Origin: an uncultured Alphaproteobacteria bacterium
GTDB lineage: Bacteria > Pseudomonadota > Alphaproteobacteria > Rhodobacterales > Rhodobacteraceae
Length of the DNA stretch: 64,000 nucleotides
Assembly (NCBI GenBank): GCA_913031285.1
Contig: CAJWEI010000004.1
Coordinates: forward strand, 1 to 64,000
Direction of reading: 5' to 3'
Shown: piece after piece, positions 50,248 to 58,958 of the stretch
How positions within the stretch are numbered: position 1 is the first letter of the stretch
How the letters are laid out: each line of letters opens with the position of its first letter
Notes under the pieces: generated by a model
The model's input: only the letters and a program-made list of their open reading frames with translations
Database searches by the model: none
What the model was told of the DNA's origin: nothing
Program-made: the position numbers and the translations under genes

Positions 50248-51081
50248 ATGAATTCGTGGAAACTCTTAATGGCATCCACCATAACCATTGCTGCTTCTAT
50301 TGCGGCAGCTAATGAAGATGCAAAGCTATCAATTGAGGGATTAGATATACCTGTACGAGTGTCTGTTCAATCTCACACACCTGAAATCGATGAAGTTCGT
50401 TCTGGATGGACATTTCGCAAAAGCGAAACGCAAGATCTTCAAAGGGACGACTTTGATAACCCCGCTTTTGTGTTTGTTGATCAAGGCATAGATCTTTTCG
50501 ACAAAATAGATGGAACAGCGGGGAAATCTTGTTCAAGCTGCCACTCCGATATGAACAGTTTTAAGGGCTTACGAGCTTCGATGCCGAGAATTGCGAATGG
50601 TCAGATTGAAACGATGGAAGATCTGGTGAACGGTTGTAGAACGGAGCGCATGGGTGCGGAGTCGTGGAAATGGTCTTCTAAAAACATGACTGCCGTGACT
50701 GCGCTGATTGGTTTAGAATCTCGTGGTATGCCCATAAAAGTTAAAATGGATGGTGATGCTGCTGAGTTTTGGCAAAAGGGTAAGGACGTGTACTACGCTA
50801 GAGTTGGACAACTTGATATGTCGTGCGCAAATTGTCATGAAGAAAACTATGGCAATATGATACGTGCGGACCATTTATCGCAGGGACAAATAAATGGCTT
50901 TCCAACCTATCGACTGAAAAATGCAAAATTGAATTCAATTCACGCGCGGTTTAAAGGTTGTATGAAAAATATTCGTGCTACGCCTTACAAGGAAGGTGGA
51001 CCTGAATTTAGAGCTTTAGAGCTTTATTTGGCATCTCGGGGCAACGGTCTATCAGTTGAAACACCATCTGTGAGAAACTAG
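50248..51081 (+). CDS. soxA: SoxA, diheme-type cytochrome subunit of SoxXA
   Basis: 277 aa with signal peptide. Two heme motifs are intact, 'CSSCH' at 95-99 and 'CANCH' at 193-197, so this is the two-heme form; the Cys near 238 in 'ARFKGCMKNIRATPY' is the persulfide active-site ligand. AGGAGGAGA gives a very strong ribosome site. A symmetrical terminator follows the stop, separating soxXYZA from soxB. Confidence 0.96.
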   Translation: MNSWKLLMASTITIAASIAAANEDAKLSIEGLDIPVRVSVQSHTPEIDEVRSGWTFRKSETQDLQRDDFDNPAFVFVDQGIDLFDKIDGTAGKSCSSCHSDMNSFKGLRASMPRIANGQIETMEDLVNGCRTERMGAESWKWSSKNMTAVTALIGLESRGMPIKVKMDGDAAEFWQKGKDVYYARVGQLDMSCANCHEENYGNMIRADHLSQGQINGFPTYRLKNAKLNSIHARFKGCMKNIRATPYKEGGPEFRALELYLASRGNGLSVETPSVRN

Positions 51082-51082
51082 T

Positions 51083-51111
51083 AAAAAAACCAGCTTATAG
51101 CTGGTTTTTTT
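51083..51111. terminator. Intrinsic terminator after soxA
   Basis: A-run plus ACCAGCT, loop TAT, AGCTGGT plus T-run: a near-perfect hairpin flanked by A and T runs so that it could work in both directions. It lies one base after the soxA stop and before soxB, suggesting partial uncoupling of soxBCDEF from soxXYZA, or trimming of message levels. Confidence 0.85.
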
Positions 51112-51151
51112 AAAGATTAAAACATTCAATAAATTGCATGTGAGTAAGCTG

Positions 51152-52855
51152 ATGATATCACGGAGAGATTTTTTACAATTAGCAATGTCGACCACCGCTA
51201 TCTACGGTGCCTCTTCTTTTGGAAATTGGGGTAAACTTTCGGCGCAGCAATTAATTACACAAGATAAGCTATTGGAGTTTGAGACTTTTGGTAATGTCTC
51301 GCTCATTCATATCACAGATATTCATGCTCAAATGAAGCCAATTTATTTTAGGGAGCCAGAAATAAACACAGGTGTAGGTGCCAATAGAGGAAAAGTTCCT
51401 CACATAACGGGCGCAGATTTCCGCAGGTTTTATGGTATTAAAGACAAAAGTCCATCTGCGTACGCTCTGACGTTCGATGATTTTTCTTCCCTTGCCAGCA
51501 CTTATGGAAGAGTTGGTGGTTTGGATCGGGTATCCACTATTATAAACTCAATTCGGAGTGATCGGCCTGACGCATTACTACTTGATGGCGGTGATACTTG
51601 GCATGGAAGCTACACATGTCATCAAACTCAAGGTCAGGACATGGTAAATGTCATGAATGCTTTGAAACCAGATGCCATGACATTTCATTGGGAATTTACT
51701 TTGGGGTCTGATCGGGTGAATGAAATTGTGGGAAAACTACCCTTTGCTGCGCTAGGTCAAAATATTTTTGATTCTGAATGGGATGAGCCTGCTGAGTTGT
51801 TCCCGCCATACAAATTTTTTGAGAGAGGTGGAGTTAAAATTGCGATCATTGGGCAGGCTTTCCCCTATATGCCAATTGCAAACCCTGGATGGATGTTCCC
51901 GGAGTATTCATTTGGCATTAGAGATGAAAATATGCAGTCAATGGTTGATGAAGTTCGCGCTGCGGGCGCGGAACTTGTTGTTTGTTTGAGCCATAATGGA
52001 TTTGATGTGGACAAGCAGATGGCTGGGCGCGTAGACGGCATAGATGTTATTCTATCTGGGCATACGCACGATGCTCTACCTGAACCTATCTTAATTGATA
52101 AAACGATTATTGTTGCCTCTGGTTCTAATGGGAAGTTTGTCTCTCGTGTTGACCTTGACGTAAAGAATGGGCAAATGATGGGATTTCGACATAAACTAAT
52201 TCCAGTTTTTGCAGATGTTATTGCTCCAGACCCTTATATTTCTAATTTGATAGAAAAGCAGCGTGCGCCCTATGCCTCTCAACTTTCTGAAGTAATAGGC
52301 AAAACTGCAGATGATCAAACGCTTTACAGGCGTGGAAATTTCAATGGTACTTGGGATGATTTAATTTGTGACGCATTGCTTAATGAACGTGAGGCAGATA
52401 TTGCACTATCCCCAGGTGTCAGATGGGGCCCGTCCATTTTACCTGGACAAGAAATTACTCGTGAGGATATTTGGAACGTGACATCCATGAGTTATCCGCA
52501 AGCCTATCGAACGCAAATGACGGGTGAATTTTTGCACATCGTTTTAGAAGATGTGGCGGATAACCTATTCAATCCTGATCCTTATTACCAGCAGGGTGGA
52601 GATATGGTTCGAGTTGGCGGGCTGGGTTATCGAATTGATATTTCCAAACCTCAAGGTCAACGCATAAGTGATATGACTTTGCTCAAAACTGGTGCGACGA
52701 TTGATCCCATAAAATCCTATTGGGTCGCCGGGTGGGCAAGTGTTAATGAAGGGACTGAGGGACCAGAGATTTGGGATGTGGTCGAAAATTATATCCGCAA
52801 ACAAAAGACGATTTCACTATCACCAAACAATAGTGTTGAAGTTATCGGTACATGA
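51152..52855 (+). CDS. soxB: SoxB, dimanganese sulfohydrolase
   Basis: 567 aa from ATG 51152; in-frame GTG 51140 is possible. A twin-arginine signal 'MISRRDFLQLAMSTT' directs Tat export. The 5'-nucleotidase-like metallophosphatase domain shows metal ligands in 'LIHITDIHAQMKPIYF', 'LLLDGGDTWHGS', 'LVVCLSHNGFD' and 'VILSGHTHDALPEPI', and a C-terminal domain follows. SoxB releases sulfate from the SoxY-bound S-sulfonate. It begins 40 bp after the soxA terminator and precedes soxCD. Confidence 0.96.
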   Translation: MISRRDFLQLAMSTTAIYGASSFGNWGKLSAQQLITQDKLLEFETFGNVSLIHITDIHAQMKPIYFREPEINTGVGANRGKVPHITGADFRRFYGIKDKSPSAYALTFDDFSSLASTYGRVGGLDRVSTIINSIRSDRPDALLLDGGDTWHGSYTCHQTQGQDMVNVMNALKPDAMTFHWEFTLGSDRVNEIVGKLPFAALGQNIFDSEWDEPAELFPPYKFFERGGVKIAIIGQAFPYMPIANPGWMFPEYSFGIRDENMQSMVDEVRAAGAELVVCLSHNGFDVDKQMAGRVDGIDVILSGHTHDALPEPILIDKTIIVASGSNGKFVSRVDLDVKNGQMMGFRHKLIPVFADVIAPDPYISNLIEKQRAPYASQLSEVIGKTADDQTLYRRGNFNGTWDDLICDALLNEREADIALSPGVRWGPSILPGQEITREDIWNVTSMSYPQAYRTQMTGEFLHIVLEDVADNLFNPDPYYQQGGDMVRVGGLGYRIDISKPQGQRISDMTLLKTGATIDPIKSYWVAGWASVNEGTEGPEIWDVVENYIRKQKTISLSPNNSVEVIGT

Positions 52856-52886
52856 AAGCATTAGGGAATAAGGAGGGAAAATTATT

Positions 52887-54173
52887 ATGTCGAAAGTGAA
52901 CAAAAGAAATACTCAAACACGCCGTTCTTTCCTCCGAGGCGCTGCTTTATCTAGTGCAGGAGCTGTTGTTGCAGTTTCCTCAACGGCCAAAGAACAAAGT
53001 GAAGCCTTGATTACAGAAGCCCAATCTTGGGCTCAAGAACTCGCTGATGGAGTGGATGTTACGCCGTACGGACTTCCAATTGAACACGAAGGTGATGTTA
53101 TCAGAAGAAATGTTCCTTGGCTAACCGCGGATGCAGTTAGTTCTGTCAACTTTACCCCGATTCATGCGCTCGATGGTACAATTACGCCTCAGGGCTGCGC
53201 GTTCGAGCGACATCACTCAGGTGCAATTGACCTGAAAAAGGAAGATTATAGGCTTATGATAAATGGCCTAGTCGATAAACCGATGATATTTACTTATTTT
53301 GATTTAGAAAGATTCCCAAGAGAAAACCACGTATATTTTTGTGAGTGTGCTGCAAATACAGGGATGGAATGGGCGGGTGCACAGTTAAACGGCGCCCAAT
53401 TTACGCATGGTATGATCCATAATATGGAATATACCGGCGTTCCACTGCGAACTATTTTAAATGAAGTTGGGTTGATTGCTGCCGGTGATCTGAAAGATAA
53501 GTGGGTTTTTGTTGAAGGTGCTGACGCATCTTCAAATGGCCGATCTATTCCAATGGAAAAGGCTCTAGACGATGTTTTCGTAGCATTCAAGGCAAATGGA
53601 GAGGCATTACGAAAAGAGCATGGATACCCTGTGCGATTAGTTGTTCCTGGATGGGAAGGCAATATGTGGGTCAAGTGGTTAAGGAGAATTGAAGTAACTG
53701 ATGGACCCGTCGAATCGCGGGAAGAAACTAGCAAATACACGGATACTCTTTCCGATGGTATAAGTAGAAAATGGACTTGGGCGATGGATGCCAAGTCTGT
53801 GGTGACAAACCCTAGCCCACAAATGCCAATTAAGCATGGATCCGGTAGCCTTTTAATTTCTGGACTTGCTTGGTCTGGTCATGGAGCAATCAAGCGCGTT
53901 GATGTTTCCCTAGATGGCGGAAAGAATTGGAGAATAGCTAGTCTATCGAAGCCGGGTGAAAAAATGGCTTTAAGCCGGTTTTACTTTCATACTGATTGGG
54001 ATGGCGAAGAAATGTTATTGCAGTCAAGGGCAATTGATGAGACGGGTTACGTTCAACCGACCAAAACACAGCTCCGTGCAGTTCGCGGTTTGAACTCAAT
54101 ATATCATAATAATTGTATTCAAACATGGCATGTTGGAAAAAATGGATCAGTAGAAAATGTTGAAGTTTCATAG
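52887..54173 (+). CDS. soxC: SoxC, molybdopterin subunit of sulfane dehydrogenase
   Basis: 428 aa with Tat signal 'TRRSFLRGAALSSAGAVV'. The sulfite-oxidase fold carries the Moco Cys in 'VYFCECAANTGMEWAGAQLNG' near residue 153, 'HGMIHNMEYTGVPLRTIL', and 'LVVPGWEGNMWVKWLRRIEV' near 252, with the Mo-co dimerisation domain at the end. With SoxD it oxidises SoxY-bound sulfane sulfur by six electrons, allowing full conversion of thiosulfate to sulfate without sulfur deposits. AAGGAGGG precedes the ATG. Confidence 0.96.
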   Translation: MSKVNKRNTQTRRSFLRGAALSSAGAVVAVSSTAKEQSEALITEAQSWAQELADGVDVTPYGLPIEHEGDVIRRNVPWLTADAVSSVNFTPIHALDGTITPQGCAFERHHSGAIDLKKEDYRLMINGLVDKPMIFTYFDLERFPRENHVYFCECAANTGMEWAGAQLNGAQFTHGMIHNMEYTGVPLRTILNEVGLIAAGDLKDKWVFVEGADASSNGRSIPMEKALDDVFVAFKANGEALRKEHGYPVRLVVPGWEGNMWVKWLRRIEVTDGPVESREETSKYTDTLSDGISRKWTWAMDAKSVVTNPSPQMPIKHGSGSLLISGLAWSGHGAIKRVDVSLDGGKNWRIASLSKPGEKMALSRFYFHTDWDGEEMLLQSRAIDETGYVQPTKTQLRAVRGLNSIYHNNCIQTWHVGKNGSVENVEVS

Positions 54174-55188
54174 AGCGGCTTTTTTATCGGCCGCACTTTT
54201 AATTGCGGCAGCCCCGATGTTGGCAGACAGTTACGGATTAGGTCGTCCCGCTACGATGAAAGAAATCGCAGCTTGGGACTGGAATATTATGCCTGATGGA
54301 GCGGGTATGCCAATTGGCTCTGGTGACGCGATAGATGGAGAAGAAGTCTTTGCGGAAAAATGTGCTTCGTGCCATGGCGATTTTGCAGAAGGGATGGGGC
54401 GTTGGCCGGAGCTTGCAGGTGGCATAGATACATTAGATGAGGATGATCCTTTAAAAACTGTAGGCTCTTATTGGCCCTACATGTCAACTGTTATCGACTA
54501 TGTAAAGAGATCAATGCCTTATGGTTATGCTGGGTCCTTAACTGATAATGAAACATATGCCATTGTTGCTTATATTCTTTATTCAAATGACCTAATTGAA
54601 GATGATTTTGTTCTTTCAAATCATAACGCGTTAGATGTTGAAATGCCAAATGCAAATGGATTTATAATTGATGACCGAGAAGAAACAGAATATGCAAATT
54701 GGAGAACTGATCCTTGCATGTCCAATTGCAAAGACACTGTGAAAGTTACCATGCGGGCAAGAGTTTTGGATGTTACACCTATAGAAGAAGCGTCGAGCGA
54801 CTCGCAACTGGTGCCTGAAGCAAGTCAATCCGGAGAAGTTTCAGTAATACAAATAAATGCTGTAAATCAAGAGTTAGCAGATTCTGGGAAAAAAGTTTTC
54901 AAAAAATGTAAATCATGCCACCAAATTGGCGAAAAAGCTAAAAACCGATCAGGTCCCATCTTAAATAACATGGTTGGTCATCCAGCTGCATCAGTAAACG
55001 GCTATAAATATTCAAAATCATTCAAATCTGCAAGAGAAGCAGGGTTAATTTGGACTGAGGAAGAACTAGCTAAGTTTCTTACAAAACCAAAAAAATATCT
55101 TAAAGGTACCAAGATGTCTTTTGCGGGTTTAAAAAAAGAAGATGATACCAAAGCAGTGATAGAATATCTTAAACTATACTCAGAATGA
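54157..55188 (+). CDS. soxD: SoxD, diheme cytochrome c subunit of sulfane dehydrogenase
   Basis: 343 aa with signal peptide; the ATG overlaps the soxC end by 17 bp. Heme sites are 'CASCH' at 69-73 and 'CKSCH' near 248, in two cytochrome c domains ('RSGPILNNMVGHPAASVNGYKYSKSF' in the second). It accepts electrons from SoxC. Its stop overlaps the soxE start (ATGA). Confidence 0.96.
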   Translation: MLKFHRAAFLSAALLIAAAPMLADSYGLGRPATMKEIAAWDWNIMPDGAGMPIGSGDAIDGEEVFAEKCASCHGDFAEGMGRWPELAGGIDTLDEDDPLKTVGSYWPYMSTVIDYVKRSMPYGYAGSLTDNETYAIVAYILYSNDLIEDDFVLSNHNALDVEMPNANGFIIDDREETEYANWRTDPCMSNCKDTVKVTMRARVLDVTPIEEASSDSQLVPEASQSGEVSVIQINAVNQELADSGKKVFKKCKSCHQIGEKAKNRSGPILNNMVGHPAASVNGYKYSKSFKSAREAGLIWTEEELAKFLTKPKKYLKGTKMSFAGLKKEDDTKAVIEYLKLYSE

Positions 55189-55544
55189 TGATGTTAAAAA
55201 GCTTGAAAATATTACTCATAAGTATTCTACTGGGGTTATGTAGTGAAGTTTATGCAGGTGACGAAAATACAGATGACTTTGCGGTTGATGAAGAATTACT
55301 TAAATTAAAAGGTGATCCTGAGTATGGAGAATATCTCTCTGGCGATTGTACAGCCTGTCATCAAATAGATGGCAGCTATAATGGAATTCCGTCAATCGTA
55401 GGGTGGGACGAAGAAAGTTTTATCTGGGTAATGCATGAATATAAAGAAAAATATAGGGAACACCCAGTAATGCAAATGATGGCGGGTAGATTAGCTAACG
55501 ATGAGATCGCTGCGCTTGCAGCTTATTTCGCAACTTTAGAATAA
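55185..55544 (+). CDS. soxE: SoxE-like small c-type cytochrome
   Basis: 119 aa with signal peptide ('SLKILLISILLGLCSEVYA') and one heme site 'CTACH' at 55-59, followed by 'MQMMAGRLANDEIAALAAYFATL'. Its size and position before a flavocytochrome-type flavoprotein make it the cytochrome partner of SoxF, as in Paracoccus, although Paracoccus SoxE has two hemes and this one shows only one. Confidence 0.85.
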   Translation: MMMLKSLKILLISILLGLCSEVYAGDENTDDFAVDEELLKLKGDPEYGEYLSGDCTACHQIDGSYNGIPSIVGWDEESFIWVMHEYKEKYREHPVMQMMAGRLANDEIAALAAYFATLE

Positions 55545-55570
55545 TGTCTTTCGATTTGGGAGGAAAATAA

Positions 55571-56830
55571 ATGACATTGGATAGACGAACATTTATGGGA
55601 ACTGCAGCAGCGGCCACTATTGCCGCACCGTCAGTTTTTGCTGGAGCACACGGTAAGCCTCGTGTTGTAGTAGTTGGAGGAGGAGCTGGCGGCGCCACGG
55701 CAGCTCGTTATGTTGCTAAAGATAGTAAAGGAGCGATTGACGTCACGCTCATTGAACCAACTCGTTCCTATTATACGTGCTTTTTTTCAAACCTGTATCT
55801 GGGTGGTTTTAAAGAAGTAGAAGATATTGGTCACTCATATGGTAAAATAGCTGCAGCCGGCGTTAACGTCGTGCACGATTGGGCAGTTGGCGTAGATCGT
55901 GATAATAAAACCGTATCGCTTGCTGGGGGATCATCTGTTCCATACGATAAACTAATTTTATCTCCGGGTATCGACTTTGTTGATGGCGCAGTAGACGGAT
56001 GGGATTTGTCGTCGCAAAATGCAATGCCACATTCATATAAAGCGGGCTCTCAGACGGAACTTCTTAAAGCGCAATTGGCGTCTATGCCTACTGGTGGTGT
56101 ATTTGCTATGGTTGCGCCACCCAATCCATATCGTTGTCCTCCAGGTCCATATGAGAGAGTTTCAATGATAGCACATCATTTTAAGATGAATAATCCAACA
56201 GCAAAAATAATTGTTGCGGATCCTAAACCAAAATTCTCTAAAATGGGTTTATTCCAAGAGGGTTGGGCTAACCACTACGACGGTATGATCGACTGGATAG
56301 GTAAAGACTTTGGTGGTGGTGAAGTTTCTGTAGACCCTGGCGCGATGACGGTTACTATCGATGGAGAAACAACTAAGGTTGACGTTTGCAATGTAATTCC
56401 CGCAATGAAAGCTGGTGGTATCGCACATCAGGCAGGTGTTACTGAAGGAAACTGGGCGCCAGTAAATGCTGCTGATATGAGCTCAAAGGTTGACCCGGAC
56501 ATACATGTGCTTGGAGATTCCTCACAACAAGGCGACATGCCAAAGTCTGGATTCTCTGCAAATAGTCAGGCAAAGGTATGTGCGAATGCTGTTCGAGGAG
56601 CTTTGACGGGCTCGAAAGTCTTTCCAGCTAAATTTTCAAACACATGTTGGTCTTTGGTTGCAACCAATGATGGCATTAAGGTTGGCGCGACGTATGAGGC
56701 AACAGAGGAAAAGATTGCTAAGATTGAAGGTTTTGTGTCTAAGACTGGTGAGAGTGCGGAACTGCGTAAAGCTACGTATGAAGAATCTGAGGGCTGGTAC
56801 TCGGGAATTACGGCCGACATGTTCGGATAA
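55571..56830 (+). CDS. soxF: SoxF, sulfide dehydrogenase flavoprotein
   Basis: 419 aa with Tat-like signal 'LDRRTFMGTAAAATIAAP'. FAD binding at 'PRVVVVGGGAGGATAARYVAK' near residue 30, redox Cys in 'YYTCFFSNLYLGG' near 70 and 'CPPGPYERVSMIA' near 195, and the FCSD C-terminal domain with 'FSNTCWSLVATNDGIKVGATY'. It oxidises sulfide or stimulates the Sox system in the periplasm, passing electrons to SoxE. GGGAGGAAA precedes the ATG and a terminator follows. Confidence 0.95.
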   Translation: MTLDRRTFMGTAAAATIAAPSVFAGAHGKPRVVVVGGGAGGATAARYVAKDSKGAIDVTLIEPTRSYYTCFFSNLYLGGFKEVEDIGHSYGKIAAAGVNVVHDWAVGVDRDNKTVSLAGGSSVPYDKLILSPGIDFVDGAVDGWDLSSQNAMPHSYKAGSQTELLKAQLASMPTGGVFAMVAPPNPYRCPPGPYERVSMIAHHFKMNNPTAKIIVADPKPKFSKMGLFQEGWANHYDGMIDWIGKDFGGGEVSVDPGAMTVTIDGETTKVDVCNVIPAMKAGGIAHQAGVTEGNWAPVNAADMSSKVDPDIHVLGDSSQQGDMPKSGFSANSQAKVCANAVRGALTGSKVFPAKFSNTCWSLVATNDGIKVGATYEATEEKIAKIEGFVSKTGESAELRKATYEESEGWYSGITADMFG

Positions 56831-56838
56831 AAAACCTT

Positions 56839-56870
56839 GCGAGGCTATTTCTGTGATAGCCTCGCTTATT
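56839..56870. terminator. Intrinsic terminator between soxF and the convergent MBL gene
   Basis: A perfect ten-base stem GCGAGGCTAT (56839-56848) and ATAGCCTCGC (56856-56865) with a seven-base loop, AT-rich on both sides (AAAAAACC before, TTATTC after). It lies eight bases past the soxF stop, and its right end touches the stop codon of the opposite gene, so it probably serves both. Confidence 0.85.
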
Positions 56871-57831
56871 CAAATTCCATTTGTTCATAAACCTGACCGG
56901 CATTCCGCGTTGCTAGCTGTTCAAAAGTGTCCATATGAGCATAGAGTGATTGATCCACGTAATAGGCATCTTTCAGATCTCCACCATTTTCCAAAAGAAT
57001 GCTTATTTGGTTTCGTAAATGTGCTAGGTAGTCACGCGTGTAGCGTCGCACTTGAGCCATATTTGTTGGATGACCATGACCTGGTATCACATAGGTAGCA
57101 TTAAGGGCTTCGAACTTGGTATCCCAAGTCTCTATCCATTCTGATACGATTGTCTCTGGAAAAATTGGAAGCATCCGCTCATGAAACGCCATATCACCTG
57201 CAATAACTAATTCCTGATCTGGCAACCAAACAGTAACATCTCCGGGACTGTGTGATGGGCCAAGGTACAAAACCTCTATCCGAAACGCACCAATTTCAAC
57301 ATTATAATGATCTTTAAAGGTTTGTGTCGGGCCCTGTATTCGACTACCTTTTGATTTTTCGCGATTATACCGCTTCATGTGTTCCAAAATCTGAAAACTA
57401 CGCTCTTCAAATTCATGTGCTGCATCTGCATGTGCAAGCACCGGAACCCCTTGGTCCACCCAGTAGCTGTTTCCAAGCATAGCGTGACCTTGGCCATTTT
57501 CATTGATTACGAGAACTACTGGTTCAGTTGTGATCTGCTTTATCTCTTCATGAAGGGCTTGGGCCAATATATTGGCCGCTCCCGCGTTGACTACAATAAC
57601 ACCAGCGCCAGTAACGATAAAGGTCAGGTTATTATTGTGGCCAGTATTTTCATAGGTTGGCGGTGCTGTTGCACCGATTGCAGAAAAAACACCTGGGATC
57701 ACTTCTACAGGCTTTTGATAAAGGGGAGATTGTGGGTATTGGTCGGGAATATCTTCACTTCCAGATGTTGGACCGGTTGCAGTCAAGCATGAGAGCCCAA
57801 GTGAGAAAAAAAAACGGGATATGCGATCCAT
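56866..57831 (-). CDS. SoxH-like metallo-beta-lactamase-fold protein lacking the HxHxDH motif
   Basis: 321 aa from ATG 57831; a TTG eight codons upstream is also open. A signal sequence with Cys ('FFFSLGLSCLTATG') suggests periplasmic location. Late fold motifs are kept: 'LGPSHSPGDVTVWLPDQ', 'LVIAGDMAFHERMLPIF' and 'TYVIPGHGHPTNM'. Where related SoxH/quinoprotein-relay hydrolases have 'N.H.H.DH..GN', this protein reads 'VINENGQGHAMLGNSYW' (residues 109-124), so three of four first-site ligands are replaced. It may be a non-zinc or altered-metal descendant. It converges with soxF and sits where soxH occurs in Paracoccus-type clusters. Confidence 0.85.
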   Translation of the reverse strand: MDRISRFFFSLGLSCLTATGPTSGSEDIPDQYPQSPLYQKPVEVIPGVFSAIGATAPPTYENTGHNNNLTFIVTGAGVIVVNAGAANILAQALHEEIKQITTEPVVLVINENGQGHAMLGNSYWVDQGVPVLAHADAAHEFEERSFQILEHMKRYNREKSKGSRIQGPTQTFKDHYNVEIGAFRIEVLYLGPSHSPGDVTVWLPDQELVIAGDMAFHERMLPIFPETIVSEWIETWDTKFEALNATYVIPGHGHPTNMAQVRRYTRDYLAHLRNQISILLENGGDLKDAYYVDQSLYAHMDTFEQLATRNAGQVYEQMEFE

Positions 57832-58025
57832 TGTACAAGGCGCCTTTGCCTGCAAGAAGTTGATATTCTGTCGTCTGATAGTATATTATGGATCCTAACG
57901 TAAAGCCAGTTTTGTTGAAATGTGAAGCATCTCAAAAGCCTTTGGCATGCCTTAAATTGTATTATGGTAACCATGTTAGTGAGTCCGTGCTTTTCCTTTG
58001 ATAAAAGTCGTGCAAATATAGAACT

Positions 58026-58958
58026 ATGCTTATAATAACAACACCTAACGGTCAAATGACCAGTCGATTCAGTTTTGGTACTATGCAGTGGGGATTGCAG
58101 GCGGATGCAGATGAAGCACGTGCCCTTTATGATGCTTGCCGCGCGGTAGGAATTAATCATTTTGACACTGCAAATATGTATTGTGGAGGAAAATCTGAAG
58201 AGCTTTTGGGCAAATTTGCAAGTCATGAACGTGAAGATCTACTCGTTGCGACAAAGGTTGGATATGACGGAGGCGCGGGACGTGAAAACCTACTTGTTCA
58301 ATTTGATAAAAGCCGCATGCGCCTTGCCATGGATATGGTCGATATTTTATATTTGCATCGATTTGACCCAGAAACGCCCATAGAAGAAACGCTTGAGACA
58401 TTTGCCATGCTGCATAATGACGGTAAAATCCGGTTTTTTGGACTGTCAAATTTTGCAGCTTGGCAGGTTGTACATGCAATCCACGAGGCCCGTCGCTTTG
58501 ATCTCATGATAAGTATGATGCAACCGATGTACAGCTTGGTCAAGCGTCAGGCCGAAGTAGAGATTTTGCCCATGTGCGCTGAGATGAATATTAAAGTGGC
58601 GTCCTATTCTCCACTTGGTGGCGGTTTGTTGACTGGAAAATATGCATTCGGAGGAACCGGAAGATTAAGTGAAAATCATCGTTATGCCACCCGATACGGA
58701 CAAGATTATATGCACGATGCAGCTAAAGGCTTAACACAGCTTGGGCAAGATATTGGCTTGCATCCAGCGACTTTGGCTGTGGCTTGGGCGGGAAGGCATT
58801 GGAGTAATCCGATCCCAATCATCTCTGCTCGTTCTGTTTCACAGCTAAACCCATCTCTGGCTGCGCTTGATTTGGATATGGATGACGAGCTTTACGCACG
58901 GTTATCTAAATTGACCCCGACGCCTCCACCCGCTACTGACCGGATAGAGGAAACATGA
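58026..58958 (+). CDS. Aldo/keto reductase
   Basis: 310 aa TIM-barrel oxidoreductase. 'GINHFDTANMYCGGKSEELLG' holds the catalytic Asp and Tyr, 'LLVATKVGYDGG' the Lys, 'MVDILYLHRFDPE' the His, and 'SYSPLGGGLLTGKY' plus 'AVAWAGRHWSNPIPIISAR' the NADPH region. The stop overlaps the ATG of an FAD oxidoreductase (ATGA), so the two probably act in one pathway. The substrate is unknown; divergent from the SoxH-like gene with about 190 bp between. Confidence 0.93.
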   Translation: MLIITTPNGQMTSRFSFGTMQWGLQADADEARALYDACRAVGINHFDTANMYCGGKSEELLGKFASHEREDLLVATKVGYDGGAGRENLLVQFDKSRMRLAMDMVDILYLHRFDPETPIEETLETFAMLHNDGKIRFFGLSNFAAWQVVHAIHEARRFDLMISMMQPMYSLVKRQAEVEILPMCAEMNIKVASYSPLGGGLLTGKYAFGGTGRLSENHRYATRYGQDYMHDAAKGLTQLGQDIGLHPATLAVAWAGRHWSNPIPIISARSVSQLNPSLAALDLDMDDELYARLSKLTPTPPPATDRIEET

